Shown here one piece after another: positions 35,854-46,184 of a DNA stretch of 64,000 nt. Below the pieces are notes generated by a model, which was given only the letters and a program-made list of their open reading frames with translations, had not been told where the DNA came from and searched no databases. How positions within the stretch are numbered: position 1 is the first letter of the stretch; the number at the start of each line of letters is the position of its first letter. Source of the DNA: Symbiodinium natans (lineage: Eukaryota > Sar > Dinophyceae > Suessiales > Symbiodiniaceae); NCBI GenBank assembly GCA_905221605.1, contig CAJNDS010002079.1, positions 1,228,501-1,292,500 of the forward strand. The letters are read 5' to 3'. A program made the translations under genes and the position numbers.

Positions 35854-35932
35854 TTGCCGGCAAGGTACTTCACCTCCTACCTGAACCAGTGTGGCAAAGC
35901 TGCAGGCATCGGGCTTATGAGCCCGAATGAGG
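35854..35932 (+). CDS. Gene E candidate exon
   Basis: Acceptor AGCTAGCAAG, donor GTTTAGGG. Carry 0>1, LPARYFTSYLNQCGKAAGIG then LMSPNE. CCCTAAA left, TTTAGGG right. Confidence 0.55.
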
Positions 35933-36347
35933 GTTTAGGGTTCAGGGTTTAGGGTTCCTGAAAAACCTGAAACCTTGTAGCCTGGACCCCCAAAATCCTT
36001 TGAACTCTGAAGGCCCCCCCCCCCCCCAAAAAAATAAAAAAAACAGGGGCCAAAGGAGGTCAGGGACCATATTCAGGGCCCATGAATCTACCCTTAGCAG
36101 GGGCAGAAGCCCCAAGTAGGCGACCTCAACTTCTGGACAAGAAGGTTTCAGAACCAAGAGCCTGGGCTTCAGGACACCTGTACGCCATTCGTTGTATCCT
36201 AAAAGCCCTTAACCCGAAACCCGAAAACCCCGAAAACCCGAAAACCCCGAAACCCTAAACCCTAGGGTCTGGGTCGCAACTTGCGGTTTAAAAATCTTCG
36301 ACTCGGGAAGATGGAGCCACTTGTCTTGGCGAACCCCTTCCTCTGAG

Positions 36348-36398
36348 AGGACAGGAAAGAAGCAGAGCGCAGACCATCGCGGCCCCCACATCCCCTGA
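36348..36398 (+). CDS. Gene E candidate exon
   Basis: Acceptor CTCTGAG, donor GTAGAA. Carry 1>1 (matches the exon before), DRKEAERRPSRPPHPL. Confidence 0.35.
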   Translation, partial: RTGKKQSADHRGPHIP

Positions 36399-36620
36399 GT
36401 AGAAGCCCGAAACCCCAAACCCTGTTTAGGGCTTAGGGTTTAGGGTTTGGGGTTTAGGGTTTAGGGTTTAGGGTTTTGGGTTTTGGGTTTTGGGGTTGGT
36501 TGGAAACCTCAACCAACCAAATGGGCCAAAGGGTACCAGTGGGCTACCAAGCCTCAACCCTAAGCCCGAATTAAACCCCAAACGCTAAACCCTCAACCCA
36601 AACTCTAAACCCCAAAACAG

Positions 36621-36665
36621 GTCTCCACGCCTAAGCAACAGAAAAGTGACGTTCCACCAAAATAG
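36621..36665 (+). CDS. Possible last exon, stop TAG
   Basis: Acceptor CAAAACAG, VSTPKQQKSDVPPK then TAG (36663-36665). The carry does not match 36398, so it is tentative. Confidence 0.3.
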   Translation, partial: VSTPKQQKSDVPPK

Positions 36666-36805
36666 CCATAAACCCGCGCTTTGGGGTTCAGGGTTTAGGT
36701 TTCAGGGGGTTTAGGGGTTGAGGGGTTTAGGGTTCAGGGTTCGAGGGATTAGGGGTTGAGGGGTGAAGGGCTTGGGGTTAAAAAGCAAGATCTTTCACGC
36801 CTGAG

Positions 36806-36898
36806 CGGACGGCGCTGGATGATGCTCGAGTCATTCTGTGAGACATGCACCGCAACATCGCCAGGGGCGAGCCAGAATCCGCCATCATGCGGAATAGG
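36806..36898 (+). CDS. Candidate exon
   Basis: Acceptor GCCTGAG, donor GTTTAGGG. Only the carry-2 frame is open: GRRWMMLESFCETCTATSPG then ASQNPPSCGI. Cys-rich. Confidence 0.4.
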
Positions 36899-37216
36899 GT
36901 TTAGGGTTGAGGGCTTTGGCCTTATCATCGCATGGTTCCTAGGCTACCAGGTGTGAAGACCTGTCTTTTTTTGGGGGGAACACGAACTGAAGCTTTTGGC
37001 GGGTTTGTTCGCATGTACTTCCAAGTTCGTAGTAGCTTGAGGCATATATGAGTATGACTTGAAGTGCCGAGCGCTTCAGAGCGGAACAGGGCTGCAAAAC
37101 CCTGAACCTCAACACCTGTATCCCCTTAGGTTCAAGGTTTCGGGTTTAGGGTTTAGGGTTTAGATTTGAGGCTGTAAGTTTAATGGAGTATCTTCACCGT
37201 TGTTTCTGTTTTGCAG

Positions 37217-37300
37217 GGGGCTCGCGGCAGGAGATGATATGGACAGACAAAGCATCGCAGACTTCATCTACGACACGACTGCTGGGAAGGACGCCTTGAG
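37217..37300 (+). CDS. Candidate exon with strong acceptor
   Basis: Preceded by TGTTTCTGTTTTGCAG. Open with carry 2: GLAAGDDMDRQSIADFIYDT then TAGKDAL. No GT follows before the CCCTAAA block, so the right end is uncertain (GA or GC donor). Confidence 0.5.
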
Positions 37301-37324
37301 ACCCCTAAAGCCCAAAGCCTAAAG

Positions 37325-37395
37325 CTTAAACCCTAAACCCTAAACCCTAAACCCTAAACCCTAAACCCTAAACCCTAAACCCTAAACCCTAAACC
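37325..37395. repeat. CCCTAAA block
   Basis: About ten perfect copies. Confidence 0.95.
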
Positions 37396-37450
37396 CAATG
37401 GTTTAGGGTTCGGGTTTAGGGCCGTCCAGGGCTTCGGGTTCAGATTCTAG

Positions 37451-37514
37451 GGAGAAGGCATGATCAACTTAGCCCAAGGGCCGACCAAGCTTGGGGCTAG
37501 GCTCTGGGTGGCGG
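37451..37514 (+). CDS. Candidate exon
   Basis: Acceptor GATTCTAG, donor GTTTAGGG. Carry 0>1, GEGMINLAQGPTKLGARLWV then A. Confidence 0.5.
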
Positions 37515-37755
37515 GTTTAGGGTTTAGGGTTTAGTTTAGGGTTTTGGGTGTTGGGTTTAGGGTTCAGGGCTATAAAGACGGACCCCTAGAAAGGACTCTT
37601 AACCTTTTTTTTCCGTATACGCCCGTATAACCCTCATATATACCACATGTAGCACATACAACTTGCCATTACTGGTTCGGAGGTTGCTGGTGTAACCGCC
37701 TCAATAGAGGCCGCCAAAGGCTTGTTGGCCTAATTGACAACGACCCCCCTTTCAG

Positions 37756-37767
37756 ATGTTCATGAAG
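37756..37767 (+). CDS. Possible 12-base microexon
   Basis: Excellent acceptor (CCCCCCTTTTCAG) and donor GTTTTT, but only MFMK between them. May simply be a decoy. Confidence 0.15.
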
Positions 37768-37871
37768 GTTTTTCTTCGGAAACCTAATGCCTAAACCCGG
37801 AACCCTGAACCCTGAACGCTAAACCCTCCCTTACTAAGACGCCCACTCCTACCCCGACGTGCTTTTAGACT

Positions 37872-37945
37872 GTGAATCCCTTATCAACCCTATAGACAGA
37901 TCAAACAAGTGAATCCCTTATCAACCCTATACACAGATCAAACAA
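37872..37945. repeat. 37-bp tandem duplication
   Basis: GTGAATCCCTTATCAACCC... appears twice head to tail (37872-37908 and 37909-37945) with one difference (TAGACAG / TACACAG). Confidence 0.9.
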
Positions 37946-37950
37946 AACAG

Positions 37951-37976
37951 GGCATGCTTTCATGCGCGCTGCTTTT
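37951..37976 (+). CDS. Candidate short exon
   Basis: Acceptor CAAAACAG, donor GTAACC. Carry 1>0, HAFMRAAF; matches 37514. Confidence 0.3.
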
Positions 37977-38019
37977 GTAACCCTAAACCCTAAACCCCAA
38001 GCCCTAAACCCTAAACCAG

Positions 38020-38111
38020 TACTGTTTTGACGGAAGCCTTTTGCTTAGCACGCTTGGCTCAAAGTTGTTTCGGACGTGTTTGGTGCCGACCCAACCCGCT
38101 TCCTCCGGAGG
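38020..38111 (+). CDS. Candidate exon, start and frame ambiguous
   Basis: Acceptor AAACCAG at 38018-38019, or TTGCTTAG at 38047-38048. From 38049 the carry 0>0 frame reads HAWLKVVSDVFGADPTRFLR; the longer version is open in all frames. Donor GTTTAGGG. Confidence 0.45.
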
Positions 38112-38115
38112 GTTT

Positions 38116-38240
38116 AGGGCAGTCTAGGGCTTAGGGCTTAGGGCTTAGGGCTTAGGGCTTAGGGCTTAGGGCTTAGGGCTTAGGGCTTAGGGCTTAGGGC
38201 TTAGGGCTTAGGGCTTAGGGCTTAGGGCTTAGGGCTTAGG
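38116..38240. repeat. CTTAGGG tandem array, about 17 copies
   Basis: Perfectly uniform GGGCTTA units, a variant seldom seen elsewhere in the window. Confidence 0.95.
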
Positions 38241-38291
38241 GTTTGGGATCCCCAAACCCAACACCTAAGCCCGAAGCGCGCAAAGCCACAG

Positions 38292-38345
38292 AGGCCAGAG
38301 ATCCCCGAACCGGCCCGAATATTGAACTCAGAAAGAGGAGAGATC
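38292..38345 (+). CDS. Possible exon
   Basis: Acceptor AGCCACAG, RPEIPEPARILNSERGEI, followed by CCCTAAG repeat with no GT donor. Weak. Confidence 0.2.
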
Positions 38346-38485
38346 CCCAAAACCCTAAGCCCTTAAACCCTAAACCCTATATAACCCTTAACCCTTAACC
38401 CTAAACCCTAAACCCTAAACCCTAAAAACCCTAAAAACCCTAAAACACCCAAACCTCCAAACCCTGAACCGGAGACTTCCGAACC

Positions 38486-38564
38486 ATGAACCACACTTCA
38501 GTCCTTCAGGGAAAGGAGATGGATGAGGGCGACCAATTCACAGCCGTCCAGCAGGCAGTGTGGG
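38486..38564 (+). CDS. Gene F possible first exon (ATG 38486)
   Basis: ATG after CGAACC opens MNHTSVLQGKEMDEGDQFTA then VQQAVW, ending at donor GTTTAA. Alternatively an internal exon starts at 38510 after CCTTCAG in the same frame. A start here would place gene F after the CTTAGGG array. Confidence 0.4.
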
Positions 38565-38609
38565 GTTTAATCAGGGTTTAGGGTTTAGGGTTTAGGGATT
38601 GCTACGCAG

Positions 38610-38637
38610 GGTTCGGCAAGGAATGCGCGACTTGGAG
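38610..38637 (+). CDS. Possible 28-base exon
   Basis: Acceptor GCTACGCAG, donor GTTTGA. VRQGMRDLE in the frame that would leave carry 0 for the next exon; entry carry is not matched. Confidence 0.2.
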
Positions 38638-38880
38638 GTTTGAGGGCTTTGGGTGTTGCCTAGACTGAAAGCTGAGGGTTTGGCGTAAAAAGCCAATGAC
38701 CATTTTCAATATTTAGGGTTTAGCGTCTAGGGGTTTAGGGTTTAGGGACGTGTGCTCGGGATATGTTCATCCTGTTATTCTAGGCGTATTTTAAGGGCAT
38801 GGGTTTTCAGGTCTATGAGATTTTGTTTATGGGATCTGCCAGTAGCGGGTTTAGGGTTTAGGGTCTGTTTTGGTTGTGCA

Positions 38881-38971
38881 CCCCAAAATTGGGTGCGAAA
38901 CCGACACATGCCAATCTGTCTCTAGGTAATCCCCTTTATGCCAAATCTCCCAATTTGGCACCCATTTTGGG
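38881..38971. mobile_element. Foldback element with CCCCAAAATTGGGTGC ends
   Basis: CCCCAAAATTGGGTGC at 38881-38896 faces GGCACCCATTTTGGG at 38957-38971. A single copy in the window. Confidence 0.65.
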
Positions 38972-39205
38972 AGACTTATATAAATATTTCTAGATCTCCA
39001 CATATAGTTATGCATCTACAGGATTCATCTTCATGTTGTTCCCATTCTAGTGCAGTCCTGCTGAGGGGCAACCCCAAGACCCAAGCCCAACACCCCAAAG
39101 CCTGAACCCTAAACCCTAAACCCCACACCCTAAACCCTAAACCCTATACCCTAAACCCCACACCCTAAACCCGAAACCCCAATCCCTAACTCAGCGCCGC
39201 CCCAG

Positions 39206-39270
39206 GTGATCCTCACCATCACCAAGCAGGACTTCCAGCGCCTGCGCGGACTTACGCAGAAGCTGATGAG
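39206..39270 (+). CDS. Gene F exon
   Basis: Acceptor GCCGCCCCAG, donor GTGGGA. Carry 0>2, VILTITKQDFQRLRGLTQKL then M. Good helical character. Confidence 0.55.
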
Positions 39271-41122
39271 GTGGGAGAAAAGCTCTGGGTTTAGGGTTTA
39301 GATTTTAGGGTTTACGGTTCAGGGTTTAGGGTTTAGTGTTTAGGGTCCCTACTGTACTACTTGGAGGTTCAGGGCACATAGTAACCCAATTCTAACTGTA
39401 CTGATAACCCACTTATCATCCCATTTTAAGGGCGTACAAGTGCAGGTTGTAACTGCTCTTATAATTGTGTTATAAGTGCCCCCTGAACCTCCAAGCAGGG
39501 CTTAGAGTGAAGGGTTTGGGGTTTCAGGGTTTGGGGTGTAGTGTTGTAGGGTTGTTGGCGTATTGAGAGTTTAGGGTTTTAGGGGCTTGGGGGTTTAAGT
39601 TTTGGGCTTCAAGGCTCAGGGATTAGAAAAGTAGAGTTTGGGTTCCTTAAGAACCCAAGACATGCTTTTTTGTAGGGTATCTAAGGATCCTAGAAGGTGT
39701 TACAGTGACCTACTAAAAGTAGGTTTTGGGTTCTTAAGGGAGGGTTTAGGAACCCTGAGCCTTATACCCTAAACCCTAAACCCCAAAACCCTAAACCCTA
39801 AACCCCATTCTCCAGGGTGAGGGGTTCTAACTCGGGGTGTGATTTGGTTTAGGGTTTAGGGTTTAGGGTTTAGGGTTTAGGGTTTAGGGTTTAGGGTTTA
39901 GGGTTTAGGGTTTAGGGTTTAGGGTTTAGGGTTTAGGGTTTAGGGTTTAGTTTAGGGTTTAGGGTTTAGGGCGAGGGTCTTAAAATCCATGGGTGGCTTG
40001 AAGTACTTAAGTACTGAAAAGAACCTCGAGTCGGGTGTTAGGGTGTGAGAACTGTTTTGGGTTTTAGAGGGTTTAGGGTTAAGGGTTTTAGGGTTTAGGG
40101 TTTCAGGGTTTAGGGTTTTAGGGTTTTCGGGGTTTTCGGGTTTTAGGGTTTCAGGCTTTGGGAAGATCCCAAAGCCTGAACCCTACGGCTCCACGGATTC
40201 ATTTGTGCGGGCCATTTGGGCGCCAAGACGTTTTGTAATTCTTATCCGTCTCTTTCTTCCTTCACATACTAAATTTTGAAGACCGTGAGATTATGATTAT
40301 GGTTACTACTGTCCATACTGTTTCTGTAAGCTTTTAGGAGGTATGTTGGGCCTAAGGACTACTTATCGTACCACCCTAAACCCTAAACCCTAAACCCTAA
40401 ACCCTAAACCCTAAACCCTAAACCCCCTATGCTTGTTGTTTTGGGAGAGTGAGTGATTCGGAACAGCTGCTAAATCCTCAAGGTACCTTCTGCCCCAGCC
40501 TACGTAGGGCCCATTGCCAACGCCACTTGCCACCAGGGATAGGGTGAAAGCTTTGGGGTTTGTAGGCTTAGGGTTCAGGGGTTAGGCCCCAGACCCAAAT
40601 GGGTTGCGTTATGGTTCCTATACCATTCTGCAAGTATACTAATATCATCACCCCCCCCCCCCCCCCCCCCCCCCCCCAAACCAACAAAAACTATTCCAAC
40701 TAGTAAGGCCCCTTTATCCCACGTCTTCCTCATGTAGTTTGGCGTACGCGTCTAACTGCAGCACTACAAAATTCTTAAGCCCTAAACCCCAAAAAACCCC
40801 GAAACCTCATCAACCCTAACTTGAAACCCCATCAACCCCCATGGACCCCATAAACCCTAAACCCTAAACGCTAAACCCTAAACCCTAAACCCCATAAGCC
40901 CTCAACCCCACATCCCGAATCCGGCACCACACCCAGTCTAAGAGGATCCCAAAAGTAGAAGCCCCAAATCGTCCCCTAATACTAGTATTGCGTCATTCTT
41001 GGCGACCCCTAAGCCCTAAACCCTAAACCCCAAACCCTAAACCCCAAACCCTAAACCCCAAACCCAAATCCTAAACCCTTAAGGGGATCTACTTTTGGGT
41101 CCTCCCTGGGCGTCTGTGGCAG
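39271..41122. other. Long intron: M2 foldback, TTTAGGG array, CCCTAAA blocks, C run
   Basis: TTTAGGG units 39288-39345; M2 element 39360-39498; unique sequence with a foldback (GGTTCCTTAAGAACCC / GGGTTCTTAAGG, 39650-39740); CCCTAAA block near 39768; about 18 TTTAGGG copies 39845-39970; CCCTAAA block 40374-40425; C run of about 33 (40646-40678); CCCTAAA/CCCCAAA 41009-41080. I see no supported exon. Confidence 0.6.
39360..39498. mobile_element. Foldback element, family M2
   Basis: Left CTTGGAGGTTCAGGGCAC, right GTGCCCCCTGAACCTCCAAG (one inserted base), directly followed by CAG. Confidence 0.8.
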
Positions 41123-41223
41123 GTACGACCGCTTTCCAACGCAGGATGAGAAGTCCAAGGCCAAGAAGGGGCCGCAGACGGAGATGGAGTACGAGCCGCT
41201 TGGCCTGATATGCTTGATATGGG
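41123..41223 (+). CDS. Gene F exon
   Basis: Acceptor CTGTGGCAG. Carry 2 joins 39270 exactly; reads YDRFPTQDEKSKAKKGPQTE then MEYEPLGLICLIW. Donor GTTTAGGG leaves carry 1. Confidence 0.55.
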
Positions 41224-41660
41224 GTTTAGGGTTTAGGGTTTAGGGTTTAGTGTTTACGGTTTAGGGTTTAGGGCTTAGCGTTTAGCGTTTAGCGTTTAGA
41301 GTTTAGGATTTAGGGTTTAGGATTTAGGGCTTAGGGTTTAGGGTGTAGGGTTCAGGCTAACCCAAAGGCCCCAGGGACTGTCATTTGAGCGTTTTTGTTG
41401 GCCCGAAGGCCTTCTCATATATGGTTTTCGGGCTGTTGTGCCAATTCGGTGTAAGCGCTTCCCACATATAGGACGTGCCCTTGGAGGATACCATTTGATA
41501 CCATGATGGGCATAAAAAGAAGACCCCTGTTCGGGAAACCCGGCTAAACTGCCCTAAACCCCTACAAGCACGAAGGCCCTAAACCCCTACAGACCCTAAA
41601 CCTTAAGCCCTAAACCCTAAAACATAGACCCCTACAGAAAGCCCTGAACCACCGTACCAG

Positions 41661-41724
41661 AGGTTCGGCTCAGAGCTCGACTTCGTCTACCCCTTGGAGG
41701 CTTCGGGGGAACTCCGTCAAGAGG
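41661..41724 (+). CDS. Gene F exon
   Basis: Acceptor CCGTACCAG, donor GTTTAGGG. The best frame (0>1) is RFGSELDFVYPLEASGELRQ then E; the carry-1 frame is also open. Confidence 0.5.
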
Positions 41725-41890
41725 GTTTAGGGGTTGAGGGTTGAGGGGTTTAGGGGTTTAGGGGTTTAGGGGTTTAGGGGTTTAGGGGTTTAGGGGGTTT
41801 CGGGGTTTCGGGGTTTAGGGGTTTAGGGGTTTAGGGGTTTAGGGGTTTAGGGGTTTAGGGGTTTAGGGGTTTAGGGTTTAGGGTTTAGGG
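41725..41890. repeat. TTTAGGGG octamer array
   Basis: Mostly TTTAGGGG with a few TTTCGGGG, returning to TTTAGGG at the end, starting at an exon donor. Confidence 0.95.
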
Positions 41891-41892
41891 TC

Positions 41893-41933
41893 TAGAATCC
41901 CCATTAAGGACTGTGAGTAGAATCCCAAGCTTG
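41893..41933. mobile_element. Half of an M1 foldback
   Basis: AATCCCCATTAAGGACTGTG and AATCCCAAGCTTGGG correspond to the right arm only. Confidence 0.5.
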
Positions 41934-42006
41934 GGGTTCAGGGCTGGTCTCAGGGCTTCGAACCTAAGGATGCTGGAGTTTCACGGTTTAGGGCCTGATT
42001 TCCTAG

Positions 42007-42062
42007 GGTTTAGGGTTTAGGGTTTAGGGTTTAGGGTTTAGGGTTTAGGGTTTAGGGTTTGG
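42007..42062. repeat. TTTAGGG block
   Basis: Eight near-perfect copies. Confidence 0.95.
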
Positions 42063-42213
42063 GCCTGATGTCCTTTCAGGGAGATGATTCACCTAAACCC
42101 TCAGCACCCACACCCTGCACCCTAAACCCTAAATTGCATTCCCCTAAACCCTAAACTCTAAACCCTAACTCCTAACCCTCAAACCCTAAACCCGAAACCC
42201 TAAACCCTAAGAG

Positions 42214-42277
42214 TTGTGGAGGCGGACTCTTCGGCCTGGCGGCCCACCGCTGAGGCGCACCTTTCGAAAGGCTTCGG
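42214..42277 (+). CDS. Gene F exon
   Basis: Acceptor CCCTAAGAG, donor GTTTAGGG. Carry 1>2 matches 41724: VEADSSAWRPTAEAHLSKGF. Confidence 0.5.
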
Positions 42278-42749
42278 GTTTAGGGTTCAGGGTTCAGGGC
42301 TGAGGGTTTAGGGTTTAGGGTTTAGGGTTTAGGGTTTGTTTTCTATAGGGTTCAGGGTGTCTTGAGGGTCCAGTGTTTTGGAGTTCTTGTGGTTTCTGGA
42401 GCTTGAGATTGGCTGGTTTAGGGGTTTGAGAGAGTTTTAGGGTTCAGGCTTTCTGGCTTTGGGGAGGTTTGGGGTTTAGGGTTTTAGGGTTTAGGGTTTG
42501 AGGGTTTAGGGTTTAGGGTTTAGGGGTGCTTGCAGGGTTAGGAGGCTCGAATCCACTAAGCCCCAGGTCTCAGGCGGTCTGCAGCCCACGGTAACCTGTT
42601 TCCTGTTTCTTAAACCCGAAACCCTAAACCTCAAGCCCCTAAGCCCCTATACACCCTAAACTCTAAACCCTGAACCCTAAACCCTAAACCCTCAACCCTA
42701 AACCCTAAACCCTAAATCCTAAACTTTACGAACCCCAAGTCTCTACCAG

Positions 42750-42825
42750 GAGCCGGAAAAGGAGTCTGTTGAGCAGCTCTTCTTCCATCGCGCCAAGGTG
42801 GCGCAAAAGCCAGGGGAGTTCAAGG
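42750..42825 (+). CDS. Gene F exon
   Basis: Acceptor TCTCTACCAG, donor GTGTAG. The best-looking frame (carry 0>1) is EPEKESVEQLFFHRAKVAQK then PGEFK; the carry-2 frame needed by 42277 is also open (Ser-rich). Confidence 0.5.
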
Positions 42826-43301
42826 GTGTAGGGTTCAGTTTGGGGTTAGGGTTCGGGGTTTAGGGTTTGGGGTTTAGGGCTTAAGGCTTGGGGTTTAGCG
42901 TTTAGGGTTTAGGGTTTATGGTTTAAGGCTTAGGGCGTAAGGCTTGGAGCTTGGGGTTTCGAGGGGTGTTTAGAGCTTCGGGTGCTCAAGGAGAAGCTCG
43001 GAAGCCCCAGAATGCTGGGTGAAGACAGTTTTTTGTTTTTCAGTCCGGCTTCAGTAAAGGCTTGAGAGTTTTAGGGTTTAGGGTGCAGTCTTTAGGGGCC
43101 CCTTAAGGTTTAGGGTTCACACGCCCTAAAACCCCAAACCCTAAACCCTAAATCCTAAACCCTAAACCCCAAACCCTAAACCCCACACCCTAAACCCTAA
43201 ACCCTAAACCCTAAACCCTAAACCCTAAACCCTAAACCCTAAACCCTAAACCCTAAACCCTAAACCCTAAACCCTAAACCCTAAACCTCCGCCGGCTGGA
43301 G
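42826..43301. repeat. Intron: TTTAGGG-type units, spacer, CCCTAAA array
   Basis: Degenerate G-strand units 42826-42920; unique spacer; about twenty CCCTAAA copies 43128-43286. Confidence 0.8.
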
Positions 43302-43354
43302 GAGCTGATTCGAGGCAGCGGCTCCTCTGCGCGGCTCCTAAACTCCTTTGAAGG
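43302..43354 (+). CDS. Gene F exon
   Basis: Acceptor CGGCTGGAG, donor GTTTAGGG. Carry 0>2, ELIRGSGSSARLLNSFE. Confidence 0.45.
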
Positions 43355-43545
43355 GTTTAGGGTTTAGGGTTTCGGGTTTAGGGTTTAGGGTTTAGGGTTT
43401 AGGGCCTAGGGTTTAGGGTTTAGGGTTTTGAGGGTTTTGAGGGTTTAGGGTTTATAGGGCTAGGGTTTACAGGGATTTTAGGGTTGAGGATCTATAGGGT
43501 TTAAGGGGTTCAGGGTTGAGAGTTTAGGGTTTAGGGCTTCTAGGG
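43355..43545. repeat. TTTAGGG-type tract
   Basis: G-strand units, perfect at first and degenerate later. Confidence 0.9.
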
Positions 43546-43680
43546 TTTTGGAGTCTGAGTGCCACGACCAGTCTGAGGGAAGGTTGAGGCTTGAGAGCTA
43601 ACGTCTAAGTCGCATTGGGATCCCGAATAGAATGAAAGGCGGAACCTCTAAACCCTAAACCCTAAATCTCGTTCCTCGCT

Positions 43681-43791
43681 GCCACGGACACCGCAATGGC
43701 CCTGGAAGCAGCAAGTTTTCAGCCGGAGCATTTCGAGGCTGAGAGTGATGCGAGTATGGATAGCATGGAAACGAAATTTGCACCGCGCTGA
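43681..43791 (+). CDS. Open coding-like island ending in TGA
   Basis: Reads ATDTA then MALEAASFQPEHFEAESDAS, MDSMETKFAPR and TGA (43789-43791). ATG at 43696 is in frame. No AG acceptor sits at its left edge. Acidic, with Met at regular spacing; not recognised. Minus-strand frames here are open too. Confidence 0.3.
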   Translation, partial: ATDTAMALEAASFQPEHFEAESDASMDSMETKFAPR

Positions 43792-43804
43792 AGCACTAAA
43801 ACGA

Positions 43805-44030
43805 ACAAGCAGAAGGGGAGAGGAAAAGTTATCAAGCAGCTTCGACGGGCTTTGCTGAGAGCAATGCCACAAAGGACTGAGGAAATCAAGCGTGCATCGA
43901 AGAGCTCGAAAGCCTCAGGGACTCGCACAGGAGTCAGCAGGTCCCGGTGCAGGCGGTCTCGGTTCAGCAGAACCGTACTCTACCAGCGTACTTTCAGCCT
44001 TAGTTGTATCCACCCATCAACCCCAAACAA
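43805..44030 (+). CDS. Overlapping open frames, status unclear
   Basis: One frame reads QLRRALLRAMPQRTEEIKRA then KSSKASGTRTGVSRSRCRRS, an Arg/Ser-rich peptide; a second frame is also open to 44100. Telomere-like repeat is absent for about 450 bases, which suggests a real exon or an inserted sequence, but no splice sites stand out. Confidence 0.25.
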
Positions 44031-44289
44031 ACCTTAAACGTCTCAAAGACCTAAATCCTGAACCCCAAACCATGCACCCTGATCATGGCCCAGCCCACAA
44101 TCCTAAACCCAAGATTTCCTGAACCATTCAGACCTTCAACCCCAAAACCCTTCACAGCCTAAACCCTGAACCCTTTTAAGCCCAGCCCCTAAAGCCCTGA
44201 ACCCTAAGCACTTTAGAGCCTGAAAGCCCGAAACCCTAAACCCTAAACCCTAAACCCTAAACCCTAAACCCTGTAGAGCCTCAACCCAG

Positions 44290-44361
44290 AGCCTCTCTCG
44301 CCGAGGCCCCGCCGAAGGCCAAGCCCAGCAAAGTCGAGAGGCGGAAGGACCCGGCTTTTGG
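44290..44361 (+). CDS. Gene F exon
   Basis: Acceptor CAACCCAG, donor GTTTAGGG. Carry 2>2 matches 43354: ASLAEAPPKAKPSKVERRKD then PAF. Confidence 0.5.
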
Positions 44362-45075
44362 GTTTAGGGTTTAGGGTTTAGGGTTTAGGGTTTAGGGTTT
44401 AGGGTTTAGGGTTTAGGGTTTAGGGTTAGGGGTTGAGGGTTTAGAGTTCAGGTTTTGGGGGTTTAGGGTTTGGGGGTTTCCGGTTTGGGGGTTTGGTGGC
44501 TTAGGGTTTAGGGTTTAGGGGTCTCGGGTTTAGGGTTTCGGGTCCAGGGTTTGGGGCTTAGGGTTTGGGGTTTAGGGTTTAGGGTTTAGGGTGTGGGGGG
44601 AGTTTTGGGTTTGGGGGTTTAGGGGGTTTAGAGGTGCAGGAATATTCGGGGGCAGGACTTATGTGTTTTTTTGATTCAGGCGGTGTAGGGCTGAAGTTTT
44701 TTGGGGGGTAGGGTTTTAGGGTTTAGGGTTTAGGGTGGGTTCGAGTTCGGGTTTAGGGTTTAGGCTTGAGGGCTTAAGGGTTTTAGGCTCTAGAAGGGTT
44801 TAGGGTTCAGGGTTAGGCTCTGAAGGGTTTTGGGGTTTAGGGTCCGAAGGGTTGAGGATGCATTGAGTTTAGGATTTTGGGCTGAGGGTTGAGGATTGGC
44901 CAGCTTAGTGTTCAGGGTTGGGGGCTTCATCTTTAGTCGCCTGGGGGATTTAGGGCTTAGGGTTTAGGGTTAAGGGTTTAGGGTTTTAGGGTTTAGGGTT
45001 TAGGGTTTAGGGTTTAGGGTGTAGGGTTTAGGGTTTAGGGTTTAGGGTTTAGGGTTTAGGGTTTAGGTGTTCTGC
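44362..45075. repeat. Long TTTAGGG-type tract, about 700 bp
   Basis: Perfect copies at both ends (44362-44430 and 44950-45070) with degenerate G-strand sequence between, then a G run. I see no exon inside. Confidence 0.9.
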
Positions 45076-45168
45076 TGAAGGGAGGGGGGGGGGGGCAAGG
45101 TATGTTCTACACCAGCCGCTACAGCCTACACCCCTAAACTACAAATTCTGAAGTCTCTGATCACAAAG

Positions 45169-45331
45169 CTGCCAAGGCCCAGCCGCCGTCACCCGTGCCG
45201 AAACGGGTGCCAACGCCCAAGGGCAAGGCGGCGTGCAAGCCGAAGCCCCAGCCGCCGGCGCCGAAGCCCAAGCCGCCACGCCGAAGCACAAGCCGCCGGC
45301 GCCGAAGCACAAGCCGCCGGTGCAGACCTAA
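45169..45331 (+). CDS. Gene F Pro/Lys-rich exon, possible end of gene
   Basis: Starts after GATCACAAAG and reads AKAQPPSPVPKRVPTPKGKA then KPKPQPPAPKPKPP. A repeated 21-base unit (CGCCGAAGCACAAGCC...) follows in the next frame, giving PAPKHKPPVQT and TAA (45329-45331). One missing base near 45277 would explain the switch. Other frames are open too because of the GC content. Confidence 0.4.
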
Positions 45332-45550
45332 CACCCTAACACCCCAAAACCCTAAAACCCTAAAACCCTAAAACCCGAAAACCCGAAAACCCTAAAACCC
45401 TAAAACCCTAACACCCCAAAACCCGAAAACCCTAAAACCCGAAAACCCTAAAACCCGAAAACCCTAAAACCCGAAAACCCTAAAACCCTAAAACCCCTAA
45501 AACCCTAAACCCTAAACCCTAAACCCTAAACCCTAAACCCTAAACTCTAA
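45332..45550. repeat. CCCTAAAA octamer and CCCTAAA array
   Basis: CCCTAAAA and CCCGAAAA units change to CCCTAAA at the right end. Confidence 0.95.
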
Positions 45551-45684
45551 ACCGAAGCTTGCCTTGATGCAAAGGAGCTCATTTGGTTTCGAACTGCCTG
45601 CGAAGAGCATCTAACACGGCAGGCTGCAGGAGAGCTTCTGGGGAGGGGCTTGTGGGTTTGAGGGTTTAGGGCTTGGGGAGGATG

Positions 45685-45790
45685 AGGGGTTTAGGGTTTA
45701 GGGTTTAGGGTTTAGGGTTTAGGGTTTAGGGTTTAGGGTTTAGGGTTTAGGGTTTAGGGTTTAGGGTTTAGGGTTTAGGGGTTTAGGCTT
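45685..45790. repeat. TTTAGGG array, about 14 copies
   Basis: Perfect heptamers. Confidence 0.95.
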
Positions 45791-45810
45791 CAAGCCTCCT
45801 TTCTCTCCAG

Positions 45811-45893
45811 CTCGACTGATCACTTCCAGAGATCCTACAAAGGGTTGATGGGCTTTGCCGTCGCGGACCCTCTTTCTTCCAAGCCCACCGCGG
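45811..45893 (+). CDS. Candidate exon
   Basis: Acceptor CCTCCTTTCTCTCCAG, donor GTTTAGGG. Only the carry 2>1 frame is open: STDHFQRSYKGLMGFAVADP then LSSKPTA. Confidence 0.55.
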
Positions 45894-46000
45894 GTTTAGG
45901 GTTTAGGGTTTAGGGTTTAGGGTTTAGGGTTTAGGGTTTAGGGTTTAGGGTTTAGGGTTTAGGGGTTAGGGTTTAGGGTTTAGGGTTTAGGGTTTAGGGC
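45894..46000. repeat. TTTAGGG array, about 15 copies
   Basis: Starts at the donor of the exon at 45811. Confidence 0.95.
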
Positions 46001-46184
46001 AGTAGGATCATCTTGAGCGCGTCTGACCGACAAGTCCTAAACTTTCTCTCATACTTTCTCCATCTCGTGGTCCCGTTTTGGGCTCGCCTAAAAAAGCGTC
46101 ACCCTGCTAGCACGGACCCCCCCAAAACGGAACCTGAATACCCTAAACCCTAAACCCTAAACCCTAAACCCTAAACCCCAGAAG